Source: Streptomyces sp. Mut1 (GTDB lineage Bacteria; Actinomycetota; Actinomycetes; Streptomycetales; Streptomycetaceae). From it: a stretch of DNA of 64,000 nt. The stretch spans positions 265,813-329,812 of the forward strand of contig NZ_CP120998.1 in NCBI RefSeq assembly GCF_030719295.1, given 5' to 3'. The translations under genes and the position numbers were made by a program. Positions 16,417 through 25,329 of the stretch are shown one piece after another. The notes below the pieces were generated by a model. The model saw only the letters and a list, made by a program, of their open reading frames with translations, made no database searches and had not been told where the DNA came from. Each line of letters opens with the position of its first letter. The stretch's first letter is position 1.

Positions 16417-16614
16417 AAAACCGCAGGTCAAAGCATTGGCCTGCAAAACAACGGGTCTGACGGGGCTGAACCGTGTAGTTATCCCCAGCATAGAGAATCA
16501 GACGTCGTACGCGCGCGTACACGTGTTCCCATATTCTTGAGTAGCTGATAACTACGAGGTTCAGCCCCGTCAGACCCGTTGTGGTGGGCAGGAAATGCTT
16601 TGACCTGCGGTTTT
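16417..16614. repeat. Giant inverted repeat, candidate replication origin (module 1)
   Basis: Arms 16417-16482 and 16548-16614 are complementary over about 66 bp with few mismatches. The inner part (CTGACGGGGCTGAACC, two mismatched bases, GTAGTTAT) matches 31 of 33 positions, and the outer part begins AAAACCGCAGGTCAAAGC. The 65-bp centre is AT-richer and contains the 14-bp palindrome GTACGCGCGCGTAC (16507-16520). The word AAAACCGCAGGTCA recurs at 57784-57797 beside the second helicase. It sits between helicase and par genes, the expected place for an origin or centromere. Confidence 0.65.
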
Positions 16615-16747
16615 ATGGCCACGGGACTGAACCGCAGGCGTGGGTCCCGTTCAGCCCCGCCCCGTTCAGCCCCGTGGGACTCTGCACCCGCCCCGGGCTG
16701 GTCTTCGAGCCCGGCTGGACCGCTCCTTGAGCCCCGTGTGCCGGGGC

Positions 16748-17365
16748 TCAGACGTCCCGGCGCCCCGGCAGGTACTGGTCGAGCACGACCGCCAGGAACT
16801 TGGTGTGGTCCGGCAGCCCGGCCTCGCTCACCAGGCCGTCGATGACCCCGCGCTGCGCACGCGTCGGCTTGTACTGGAGCTGTACGGGTCCGAGCCCGCG
16901 CAGGTCCGTGTTGTCCGGGGCAACCGCGAACAGCTTCGACTGGAACTTGGGCGCGCGGCGGGCGTCCCCGACCACCTGGGCGAGCCCCTTCTCGACGGCG
17001 GCCTCCACCGCGAGGAACACGATCTGGGTGTGCGTCAGGTCGCTGCTCTTGCGCAGCTTGCGGAAGCGGGTGGCCACATTGGTCGACACGTAGAACCCCA
17101 CCGGCTTCGCCGTGTCCGCGTCCGCGACCGCCGGTGCGGGCTCCTCGGCGAGCTCACGGCTGGGCTGCGGTACGACGACGGGGCGTGCGGCGGCCGGGAC
17201 GGGCTGCGGCGACGTGGCGGCGGGTGCGGGGCTCTGCGGCGTGGCCCAGCCGGCGAGCGCGCCGGACGGCGCTGCTCCCCCGCTGAACAGGTTGCCGACG
17301 CCTTCGTCCGACATGCTCTGCTCGTCGTCCTGGGCTTCGGTCCTCTTGTTCTTCGGCGGTGTCAT
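16748..17365 (-). CDS. ParA partner protein (small partition/DNA-binding protein), module 1
   Basis: 205 residues. The first half is low-complexity Pro/Ala (residues about 30-85). The C-terminal ~110 residues (VGFYVSTNVATRFRKLRKSSDLTHTQIVFLAVEAAVEKGL) look like a small helical, ribbon-helix-helix-type DNA-binding domain, not a ParB/Srx domain. The ATG overlaps the parA stop (ATGA), the usual arrangement for a plasmid partition operon. I infer that it binds a centromere near 16.4-16.7 kb and stimulates the adjacent ParA. There is no sequence similarity to the HTH-type ParB of module 2. Confidence 0.65.
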   Translation of the reverse strand: MTPPKNKRTEAQDDEQSMSDEGVGNLFSGGAAPSGALAGWATPQSPAPAATSPQPVPAAARPVVVPQPSRELAEEPAPAVADADTAKPVGFYVSTNVATRFRKLRKSSDLTHTQIVFLAVEAAVEKGLAQVVGDARRAPKFQSKLFAVAPDNTDLRGLGPVQLQYKPTRAQRGVIDGLVSEAGLPDHTKFLAVVLDQYLPGRRDV

Positions 17366-18288
17366 GCCGCGGCGTCCTTCCTGAGCTCCAGGGCCCTTGC
17401 GAACATCTCTTCGGTGAATCCTTCGTAGTCCGAGTCGAGCCCCGTCACGGCCCCGGGGACGGACCGGTCGCCGTTCGCCCGCTGTTCCGCCAGCTCGTGG
17501 ACAAGCAGACCGCGCTTCCGCACCAGCCTGGCCACCGACTCCGTGTGCCCGATGAGGTGCTTGAACATGTGGGCCTCCGCACCCAGCACCTTCTGCACCT
17601 GGAGCCGCACATCGGCGTGGATACCGCTGTAGTTGCGCCCGGTGTCGAACAGCAGTACGCCGAGCAGCGCGATGTGCGGATTGATGTGGCTGACGAACTT
17701 GACGTAGGAGAACTCGAGCCCGATCTGTGCGAGACCGTCCTCCGCGCCCCCGTCGCTCTTGACCGGGATGACCAGCCAACGCGCGGCCGCCAGGGCGAGA
17801 CGCTGGAGCGACGGGTTCTCCGGCGGGGTGTCGAGCACGATGATCTGGTACCGGTGCGCGATCGGCAGCAGGCACGTCAGCAGCCGCAGATACGCCTGCG
17901 GGCCTTCCTTGGCGAGAAGCGTGTGGAAGAAGATTCCGAACTCGTCGCCGAGCGCGGGACCGCCCAGGACGACATCCAGGTTCTCCCGCACGTTCTCGAC
18001 CGGAGTCAGCGGTGCGCCGGTGCGCAGCGACTCGATCAGCCCCGCTCCCCCGTCGTTCCACTCGGCCCGCTTGTACCCGAGCTCGCGCGCGATGTTGCCC
18101 TGCGCGTTGCAGTCGATGATGAGGGTGCGCAGTCCGCTGCGAGCGGCCTTGCCCGCGGCGTTAGCGGAGATGGACGACTTGCCGACGCCCCCCTTGCCGT
18201 TGCCGAACATGAAGATGTGCGACAGCGACTCCCAGGGGATGCCGTGGGGCTGCGCATGAGCGTCAGGCGCTTCGAAGGGGCTGGCCAT
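17362..18288 (-). CDS. ParA-type partition ATPase, module 1
   Basis: 308 residues. Deviant Walker A FGNGKGGVGKSSISANAAG near residue 30, Walker A' LIIDCNAQGNIAR, Walker B IIVLDTPPENPSLQRL. This is the Soj/ParA type that segregates low-copy plasmids. The N-terminal ~25 residues lack an HTH, so it is a small ParA (type Ib-like) that would rely on its partner for autoregulation. The ATG at 18288 (MASPFEAP) follows GAGAGGA; an in-frame start at 18300 is possible. It is distinct from the 412-residue ParA at 52517-53755, so the window carries two unrelated partition systems. Confidence 0.9.
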   Translation of the reverse strand: MASPFEAPDAHAQPHGIPWESLSHIFMFGNGKGGVGKSSISANAAGKAARSGLRTLIIDCNAQGNIARELGYKRAEWNDGGAGLIESLRTGAPLTPVENVRENLDVVLGGPALGDEFGIFFHTLLAKEGPQAYLRLLTCLLPIAHRYQIIVLDTPPENPSLQRLALAAARWLVIPVKSDGGAEDGLAQIGLEFSYVKFVSHINPHIALLGVLLFDTGRNYSGIHADVRLQVQKVLGAEAHMFKHLIGHTESVARLVRKRGLLVHELAEQRANGDRSVPGAVTGLDSDYEGFTEEMFARALELRKDAAA

Positions 18289-21200
18289 GGGTCCTCTCAC
18301 TCTGGTTCAGGCCCGAAAACAGGGCGCGAAGCGCCCCTTTTGAGCTGGTACGGGTGGTCAAACTTCGCTCAGAACGATTCTGCGCTCCGAGGCGGTCGGA
18401 GACGGTGTCCGGTAGGGCCCGAACCTGCCCTCCACGGCACCGAGTCGCCCTCGTGTTCCCCCGTCGTCGCAGCTCATACGGATACTTCGGGTTGGGAGTC
18501 CGGCAAGTGACACCACGTGGCCCGAAGTTGTGAAGGCCGCTTGTGTACGTGCCGTTCGCATCGCATTCCAAGACGTTGACTGCCCGGCGAGGGAGCCAGT
18601 TGGCACCTCAGCAAGGAAAGTCACCTCCAGGAAAGCAGTGAGAGAGGGCGGAGCCCAAGTTAGCACGAAGATCATGACATTCATGGACCCACACACCCAG
18701 GTATCGGCATCGTGGCCCACGGCCGGGCAGATGTAAGGGCCCACCCGGGGAGTGGTCGGCCACTCCCCCGCCATGCGCACCTGCGTACGTGGCTACGGGG
18801 TTACTGAGAGACCAAGTTGCCGGCTGGCTTGTCGGCGCATTGCCCGACCCAGTTGTTCCCCGGCCGTGCGTCAGACCCTGTTGCGTGCAGGCCTGGGGGT
18901 GGGACGGCCTGCTGCTTGTCTCCCTTGCACGCGGGTGTGGGTATCTGCCTCAAAGCCTGTTCGCAGTGATGACTGCACGGAAGCTTGCTGCGGGATGTGC
19001 GTACAGGTCGGGCATCAGGCCATGAGGGCGGCAGGCGGGGCGGCGTGTGTGCTGGTCTGCGGGGCCGCAAGCTGGCTGACCGGACGACAGGCTTGGCAGC
19101 CGACTGAGGGACTTGCCCGCATCTGGGTAGCCCGGGTGATGTCCTGACTCACTGGCCGGCCCGCTTGGAGTTCTGTGGTTCGGCTGGTGTGGTGACTGGC
19201 GGGCAGGCGGATATGCATGCGTCGTTGCAAGCCTGCTGAGGACCTTGCCTGCAACCGTGCCTGTACCTGTGTTTGGGCACAGGTCAACGAACTGGCTGGG
19301 CGACGGGCATGCATGGGTGCACGCAACTGTGGTGCCATGCCTACCCGGATGCCGACTGCCCGTCCTGTTAAGAGACCGGTTTTGGTATTGACGTCCGTGC
19401 TCGCATGCACGAACGCCTGAGACTCTGCTGATGGAGCGGTTGGTGCCCCCGCGTGTGTATGGGTGCGAGTGCCAGCCAGCATGCAGGCTTCTGTCACGGC
19501 GTAGACATACGCGTTGAACCAAGTGGATCTGGAAGCCTTCTGAACGGTGTGTTGCCACACCCTTATCCAACCAGCTGGCAAAACCGTCATCGATGCGGGA
19601 GAGCAGGCCATGGTTCACGCACTGCCTCCTAGTTGTACGCAAGCTTGCACCGATGTTTGCGGTATTGTTTGTTTTCCCAGGTCAGTGACCATTTTGACCG
19701 CCCTGACCTATGCACTCTAGCGTCGATTCCGCACCATCACCAGTACCTCCAGAACCTGCATGAACGAGGGGCAAAGAGATGCACATCTGACTGAGGCGCC
19801 CCCGTTGGCAAACATGGACTGGTGGCTGCCTTCACGTATCAGCCTCGGTCACTCGCTGCTGATTCCCCACCCGGTGTCTGGCCTCTGGTATGGCGGCCCA
19901 CCAGGACGGTCATCCGTTGGGAGAAGCAGGCGTCGTCACCAGTCCATGACCTGTCGGGGGAGTGGCAGGAGTATGCGGCCACGGGGTTGGGGCATGGTCA
20001 TGGATCTCGTTGAGTGACGTACTTCCCAGGCCCATGACACAGTGGAAGTATCCCGTCTCGGGCACCCCTTCCGGCCTCCGGAATCAGCGACACCGCCTCC
20101 GCGTCCTCAGCCATCAGGTCGCATCTGTGGCAAGACGTAAGGCGCCACCATCACGCACCCCGGACGTCCTCACTCCGGACAGCGCACTCGCAAGCTCTCC
20201 CCTATGAGGCCTCATCCAACCCGCCCATGGCGCACCATCTCCCCTACAGCGCGCCCACCCTCGCGCACCGCACGCGCCGCAGCCCGAGCCCTACGAGACG
20301 GCGCCTCAGCTCCACGTACCGCCAGACCCCGAGCAGCGATCCACCCCATCGGAGGGCGGCCCCCGAGCGATCCATCGATGACGCTCACGCGCTCCCAGGC
20401 CCCCTGAATCAATGCCGTCCGCGCTCTCGCCAATGCAGGATCAACGGCCGAGAATCCTCCCATTCGAGACCTCTCACGGTCGCCACAACGTGTCACCCCG
20501 GCGCCGACAGAAGAGCGGCTCACCGGTGGATTCACCGCGCGGACACGACGTACGCCGGAGGCTCCACGCCGCACAACCGGCAACGGATACGAGCCGCACG
20601 AGAAGTGTCCGTCCGTCAAGCGGTCGGCGTTCGGCGGAGGGGCCCGGGAGCGAGCCGTGCCCCCTCCGTCCGCAACGACGTGCCGGCCGTCCGCATTCGA
20701 TGACGCTCGACCTCAATCCGCTCGTCGGTACCGATACGGGCCGGCCGGCAGCACCACGTCCCTCAGGAGCATCGGTCCCAGGCCCCTCGCCGAGCATCGA
20801 GCGACAGCAGCGGCCGCGCGGACCCGGAGCAGGCCGCGCCACGTACCTCACCCGAGCCTCGCCCCCTCTCGGGCCCCGGAACCGCACCACCCGACGGGCT
20901 CGGTCGAGGCGCCCACGACCAGCGGCTGTCCCCCTCGGACGGTCGCTGGTTCGCGGCCCTGGCGAAGAGCGCATCGCGGTGCCGAGGGGTGCTTCGACAT
21001 GGCGGCGCGTGTCCGATTCGTACGGGGGAGAGGCACAGGGCCTGATGTGCGCCACCCCGCTCCGGGCGGGGGAGTGGTGGTCCGGTCCGGAGCGGGGACG
21101 CTCGACAGTGGTCCACGGTCCGGCCTCGGCAGAGGATCGTCCGAGGCTCCGACAGCCGGTTTTCGCGTCATGGCGCCGTTCGGGAGAACGGCTCTCACAG

Positions 21201-21360
21201 AAGTTGATCTTGAACTGCGGGGCGGCCGCCTCGACGCGGGTTCGAGCGTTTCACGAGGGACCCTCATGCGAGGGGCCGCATGGTGGAGGATCCGAAGCGA
21301 TGGAAGGAGTCCCCGTGCTGATGGCGGTGACCGGAACCATCAAGGCCGGAGAGGCCGGAC
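18289..21360. other. Three-kilobase region without a convincing gene
   Basis: Open frames here have no recognisable domains and poor ribosome sites. From about 18.6 to 20.0 kb the sequence is less GC-rich than its surroundings and contains many short palindromic words (GCATGC near 19214, 19307, 19404 and 19480; AAGCTT near 18980 and 19640) and repeated GGCTGG/CCAGCC words. Many overlapping frames translate to similar Arg/Pro/Ser/Gln strings. From 20.2 to 21.3 kb the GC content rises but I still see no gene. The stretch could be a replication or segregation control region next to the par genes, or decayed coding DNA. Confidence 0.5.
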
Positions 21361-22266
21361 GTGACAACGCTGCGTGACACCCTCGCCCGGCCCGACCCCT
21401 CGTTCTCCTTCGAGTTCTTCCCACCGAAGACCGAAGCCGGTATGTACGGCCTGTGGCAGGCGATCCGCCGGATCGAGCGCATCGCACCCGACTTCGTCTC
21501 CGTCACCTACGGAGCGGGCGGCTCCTCGCGCGACCGGACCATCGAGGTGACCAAACGGATCGTCGCCGAAACGACGCTGCGCCCGGTCGCCCACCTCACC
21601 GCGGTCGGCCACTCCGTGGCCCAGCTGCGCCACATCATCGGCCAGTACGCCGACGCGGGCGTACGCGACGTCCTCGTCCTGCGCGGGGACCCGCCGGGCG
21701 ATCCGAACGCACCGTGGATCCCGCACCCGGACGGCTTCCGGCACGCCCACGAACTGGTCTCGCTCGTCCGGGAACTGGGCGACTTCAGCATCGGGGTGGC
21801 GGCCTTCCCCGAACGGCACCCCCGCTCGCCCGACTGGGAGAGCGACATCAGGCACTTCGTCGCCAAGTGCCGGGCCGGCGCCGACTACGCCCTGACCCAG
21901 ATGTTCTTCCACGTAGAGGACTATCTGCGACTGCGCGACCGCGTCGCCGCCGCCGGCTGCGACATCCCGATCATCCCCGAGATCATGCCCGCCACCGACG
22001 CCCGCCAGATCAGCCGCTTCGCGGAACTGAGCGGCGCGGCCTTCCCCGAGGACCTGGCGCACCGCCTGAACGCCGCCCGTGACAACCCGGCGCACGGATA
22101 CCGCATCGGCGTCGAGTACGCCACCGCCATGGCCGAGCGGCTGCTCGCCGAAGGCGCACCGGGACTGCACTACATCACGCTCAACCGGTCGACGGCGGCG
22201 CCCGAGATCCACCGCGCCGTGACCGGTTCGAGGAGCGGACGGCGCGTGGAGATGCTCCACCGCTGA
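21361..22266 (+). CDS. metF: Methylenetetrahydrofolate reductase
   Basis: 301 residues, TIM-barrel flavoprotein reducing 5,10-methylene-THF to 5-methyl-THF, the methyl donor for methionine and hence SAM. The family start [12 protein letters not shown], the FAD/folate region [30 protein letters not shown] and RGDPPGD, and the later [16 protein letters not shown] are all present, and the length is normal. The GTG at 21361 follows a GGAGAGG-type site. A housekeeping gene within a plasmid-like accessory region suggests a dedicated supply of methyl groups. It is followed by a small ORF and the DAHP synthase in the same direction. No methyltransferase gene was recognised in this window. Confidence 0.95.
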   Translation: MTTLRDTLARPDPSFSFEFFPPKTEAGMYGLWQAIRRIERIAPDFVSVTYGAGGSSRDRTIEVTKRIVAETTLRPVAHLTAVGHSVAQLRHIIGQYADAGVRDVLVLRGDPPGDPNAPWIPHPDGFRHAHELVSLVRELGDFSIGVAAFPERHPRSPDWESDIRHFVAKCRAGADYALTQMFFHVEDYLRLRDRVAAAGCDIPIIPEIMPATDARQISRFAELSGAAFPEDLAHRLNAARDNPAHGYRIGVEYATAMAERLLAEGAPGLHYITLNRSTAAPEIHRAVTGSRSGRRVEMLHR

Positions 22267-22299
22267 CGCTCCACCGACCTGCTGAGAGCGGAGGACCAC

Positions 22300-22494
22300 G
22301 TGCACGACACCAAGGAACAGGACGCTCTGTTCGTCCACGAGGCGGCGCGATTCACCCCCGGGGCCTGTCCTGAGGGTCCTCGCGGCCCCACGAAGACCCT
22401 CAGGACAGGCTCCCGCACCGTCCCGCCACTGCTGCTCGCGGGCATCGACGAGGACGACATGGCCGAGCCGCACGTCGTACGCGGCATCGACTGA
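22300..22494 (+). CDS. Small hypothetical protein with a perfect hairpin inside its frame
   Basis: 64 residues from the GTG at 22300 behind GGAGG: MHDTKEQDALFVHEAARF..., ending in VPPLLLAGIDEDDMAEPHVV. The two ends look like ordinary protein. The centre (GACPEGPRGPTKTLRTGS) is translated from a perfect 16-bp-stem hairpin at 22363-22410. Either the hairpin was inserted into a small gene or the frame is fortuitous. It lies between metF and the DAHP synthase gene, 33 bp after metF. Function unknown. Confidence 0.4.
   Translation: MHDTKEQDALFVHEAARFTPGACPEGPRGPTKTLRTGSRTVPPLLLAGIDEDDMAEPHVVRGID
22363..22410. terminator. Perfect 16-bp stem hairpin
   Basis: GCCTGTCCTGAGGGTC (22363-22378) pairs perfectly with GACCCTCAGGACAGGC (22395-22410) around a 16-nt loop. 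It could end metF transcription or regulate read-through into the DAHP synthase gene. There is no T-tract. Confidence 0.6.
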
Positions 22495-22665
22495 CGCCCC
22501 CGGTGCGCCGCGTGCCGATCACGACAGGAACTCGACCGGGTCTCAAGTCGCTTGCCCGATACTCCCGATGACCCCTCGACTACCTCCCGAGGTCAGGCGT
22601 ACGGGCATCCCGGCTTGACGACGTCCCCTGACACGAGCGAGAGCACCGTTGGATCGGAGTACGCA

Positions 22666-23859
22666 ATGAAGGACGTCGTGAAGGACGTGATCCGTGAGAT
22701 CAGCGTCCGCGGCGCACTGCAACAGCCCGCATGGACCGATCTGCTCCAGCTGAACCGGGTCAGGGAGACACTCGCGGCGCGCCCCGCCCTCGTACGGCCC
22801 GACGACGTGGGCACCTTGCGGACGCTGCTCTCCACCGTGGCCTCGGGCAGGGCCCTGGTGGTGCAGTCCGGCGACTGCGCCGAGGACCCCCAGCAGTGCG
22901 GGCCCGAACACGTCGCCCGGAAGGTGGCTGTGCTCGACCTGCTCGCCGGAGTCCTCGGACTGATCGCCGGCAGACCCGTACTGCGCGCGGGCCGCATCGC
23001 GGGGCAGTTCGCCAAGCCCCGGTCCCAGCCCACCGAGGTCGTCGGCGGCGTCGAACTCCCCGTGTTCCGCGGCCACATGGTCAACGGACCCGAGGCGGAC
23101 TCCGAGAGCCGCCGGCTCGACCCGCTGCGCATCCTCACCGGCTACATGGCCGCGGGCGACGCCGTCGAACACCTGGGCTGGCGCGAGCGCGGCGCCGGGC
23201 ACCACGCCGTGGGCCCCCAGGTGTGGACGAGCCACGAGGCGCTGCTGCTCGACTACGAGATGCCCCTGCTGCGCACCGACGACGAGGGGCGGCTCTTCCT
23301 CGGCTCCACGCACTGGCCCTGGATCGGGGAGCGCACCCGCCAGCTCGACGGCGCGCACGTCGCCATGCTGTCCCAGGTCGCCAACCCGGTGGCCTGCAAG
23401 GTGGGCCCCACCATGGAACCCGGGGAACTGGTGGCCCTGTGCGAGCGGCTCGACGCCTGGCGCGAACCGGGCCGGCTCACCCTGATCGCCCGGATGGGCG
23501 CCGACAAGGTCGCCGGCCGGCTGCCGCGCCTGGTCGAGGCGGTGCGCGAGGCCGGACACCCCGCCATCTGGCTCACCGACCCGGTGCACGGCAATACCGT
23601 CACCGCGCCCGGCGGCCACAAGACCCGGATCGTGGAGACCGTCGCGCAGGAGGTCTCGCGCTTCGTGGTGGCCGTACGCGACGCGGGCGGCGTCCCCGGT
23701 GGCCTGCACCTGGAGACGACGCCCGACGACGTCACCGAATGCGCCGACACCGAGGCCGATCTGACCTCCGTCGGCGAGCGCTACACCTCGTTCTGCGACC
23801 CCCGTCTCACCCCGTCGCAGGCCGTGGCCGTGACCTCGGCGTGGGCCGTCCGGTCATGA
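22666..23859 (+). CDS. Class II 3-deoxy-7-phosphoheptulonate (DAHP) synthase
   Basis: 397 residues. It condenses PEP and erythrose 4-phosphate, the entry step of the shikimate pathway. Plant-type motifs are SGDCAED, RAGRIAGQFAKPRS, WTSHEALLLDYE, WIGERTRQLDGAHV, KVGPTMEPGEL and the metal/active-site DPVHGNT and HLETTPDDVTEC. It is somewhat shorter than housekeeping enzymes (about 450-460), mainly at the N-terminus where regulatory elements reside, which suggests a feedback-relaxed pathway copy. The ATG at 22666 follows CGGAG; the frame is open further upstream, but those starts lack a site. Such copies occur in clusters that need extra aromatic precursors. What it feeds here is not evident from the window. 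Confidence 0.92.
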   Translation: MKDVVKDVIREISVRGALQQPAWTDLLQLNRVRETLAARPALVRPDDVGTLRTLLSTVASGRALVVQSGDCAEDPQQCGPEHVARKVAVLDLLAGVLGLIAGRPVLRAGRIAGQFAKPRSQPTEVVGGVELPVFRGHMVNGPEADSESRRLDPLRILTGYMAAGDAVEHLGWRERGAGHHAVGPQVWTSHEALLLDYEMPLLRTDDEGRLFLGSTHWPWIGERTRQLDGAHVAMLSQVANPVACKVGPTMEPGELVALCERLDAWREPGRLTLIARMGADKVAGRLPRLVEAVREAGHPAIWLTDPVHGNTVTAPGGHKTRIVETVAQEVSRFVVAVRDAGGVPGGLHLETTPDDVTECADTEADLTSVGERYTSFCDPRLTPSQAVAVTSAWAVRS

Positions 23860-23932
23860 CCGCACCGGTGCCGGATCCGTGCTTCCCGGTCGTTGCCGCG
23901 CCACCGGGTCAGCCGCCGGAACAGTCGCCCGA

Positions 23933-24130
23933 TCAGTCGCCGCGCGGGCGCCTGGGGGAGCGGGACAGAAGCTCGTACAGCTCGTCCAGATCGTATTCGG
24001 CGCGCTGCGGGCTGCCGAAGCGGGTGATCTTCCCCCGGCTCACCCACTTGCGGATGGTCGCCGGGCTGACGCCCGCGGCCAGCGCGGCCAGTTCGGTCGG
24101 TACGGTGCGCCGGCGCCCTTCGGCCGTCAC
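23933..24130 (-). CDS. Small MerR-like HTH DNA-binding protein
   Basis: 65 residues from the GTG at 24130, which overlaps the preceding stop (GTGA): VTAEGRRRTVPTELAALAAGVSP.... The core ELAALAAGVSPATIRKWVSR is followed by GKITRFG and YDLDELYELL, the layout of HTH_17/excisionase-type winged helices. The basic tail is SRSPRRPRGD. It is cotranscribed with the unknown gene upstream. It may regulate that pair or be left from a mobile element. It converges with the DAHP synthase gene. Confidence 0.65.
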   Translation of the reverse strand: MTAEGRRRTVPTELAALAAGVSPATIRKWVSRGKITRFGSPQRAEYDLDELYELLSRSPRRPRGD

Positions 24131-24771
24131 GCCGCACCGCCCGTCCGGTCGGTGTCCTGCCGGGTCCGGCCGGACAGCAGCAGCCACTCCCTGGGCGGCA
24201 CCGTGTGCCCGGCGTCGCAGGCGACCTGGGAGTAGACCGAGTCACGGGTACCCGACAGCGTGGCGTGCAGCCGGGCCGTACAGCCGCTGTGGCAGCACAG
24301 GCCGAGGGAGACCTCGTAGGACCGGGGGCCGAGCAGTGAGCGTGCCGATTCGAGGAGTGCGGTCAGTTCGGCGTCCAGGTCCTGGGCCGCCGGGTGTTCG
24401 GCCAGCCACCGGACATGGCCGGCCAGGAAGCGGAGGAGCGTCGGGACCTCCGTACCGGGCACGGGCGGAAGCCCGCGCTCGGAGACCACGAGCCCGGCCC
24501 AGGAGCACAGGAGATCGGTGACCTGCGAACGCAGCGTCAGCATCCGGTCGTCGAGGCGCAGGCCCACCGGCTGGGTGCCGCTGACACGCTCCACCGGCCC
24601 TCCGCTCAGGACGGCCAGCTCCTCCTCGCTGTCCCGGTAGACCTCTTTGACGTCCCGCAACTTTGCGCTCAGTCTTTCCGCCGGAGAATCCAGCGACGAT
24701 TCCGCTTCGGGTGCGTAGTGATGACTCTTGGATCGTTGTGATGCTTCCGAGTAATCCTGCTGATGCTGCAC
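24127..24771 (-). CDS. Hypothetical protein with a Cys/His cluster
   Basis: 214 residues from the GTG at 24771. The N-terminal ~50 residues are polar; then comes a helical region with LLCSWAGLVVSERGLPPVPG and LLRFLAGHVRWLAEHP. The C-terminus contains LGLCCHSGCTARLHATL and VACDAGHTVPPREWLLL, where CC...C and C..GH could bind zinc. I recognise no family function; similar proteins paired with a short HTH gene are familiar from Streptomyces genomes. It is translationally coupled to the HTH gene. Its promoter lies in the 24772-25329 region, divergent from the polyketide-side operon. Confidence 0.55.
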   Translation of the reverse strand: MQHQQDYSEASQRSKSHHYAPEAESSLDSPAERLSAKLRDVKEVYRDSEEELAVLSGGPVERVSGTQPVGLRLDDRMLTLRSQVTDLLCSWAGLVVSERGLPPVPGTEVPTLLRFLAGHVRWLAEHPAAQDLDAELTALLESARSLLGPRSYEVSLGLCCHSGCTARLHATLSGTRDSVYSQVACDAGHTVPPREWLLLSGRTRQDTDRTGGAA

Positions 24772-25329
24772 GATTTTGGCCTCGCATCCCCTGTAGACCG
24801 AGCGTCCTGTTCTTACGGTCGGCGTCCTCGTGACGGCCGGAACGTGCCCATGCCTTCCGGCTCGTCACCTTGCTGAGATGTCCCCATGTGGGCGTGGGAG
24901 TAATCACGCCATAACCAAATCGGGCGAAGAGGGCATTTACTTCGCCGGTACGGTGTCGGCCATATGCCCATCAATTGTCGCGCCCGCCGACTCGGACGTG
25001 TCAAGAAGGCCTCGTGTGCGTCGCATCACTTCCCTCGGGACTCACTACAGATCAACCAACTGGCCCACCGGAAAACTGTTGTTGACATCTGTCACGGGCA
25101 ACTGTCACACTTCTCGCGGGCCACTGGTCTGCGCAAATCCGGATCGGTGTCCGATCCAGGGCAGCCGGCGCAAGGCTCCGCTCCCTTATTGCCACCCGCG
25201 CCTTCCGCGCGGTGGCTTCCTTCCCTTCCGGCACACCCATTGCGTGCCCGTCTGCATTCGCTCAAGCGGTATTCATGCCAGACTCCAGCGGTTTTCATGC
25301 CGACCACGACACCCAGCCTTGAGGGCTTC
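24772..25329. other. Divergent promoter region upstream of the P450 operon
   Basis: 558 bp without a credible gene. It separates the leftward HTH pair from the rightward operon beginning at 25330 and is relatively AT-rich for this DNA, as expected of regulatory sequence. The clearest element is the direct repeat at 25265-25301. Confidence 0.5.
25265..25301 (+). promoter_or_regulatory. Direct repeat with 22-bp period, candidate SARP-binding site
   Basis: AGCGGTATTCATGCC (25265-25279) and AGCGGTTTTCATGCC (25287-25301) differ at one base and start 22 bp apart, two helical turns, on the same face. SARPs bind direct repeats spaced by 11 or 22 bp close to the -35 region. The pair lies just upstream of the first gene of the tailoring operon. 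Confidence 0.55.

Noticed and set aside
16417..16614. Telomere of a linear plasmid
   Set aside because: Although strongly palindromic, it is internal, lies between replication and partition genes, and lacks the serial GNA-loop palindromes of Streptomyces telomeres. An origin or centromere fits better.
18950..19642. Long minus-strand frames (198 and 230 codons) in the gene desert
   Set aside because: Composition is monotonous (R, P, S, Q, H), several overlapping frames look equally 'open', and no domain or Shine-Dalgarno sequence is visible.
20212..21377. Several overlapping frames of 130-320 codons upstream of metF
   Set aside because: High-GC shadow frames on both strands with no recognisable motif; none has better support than the others.
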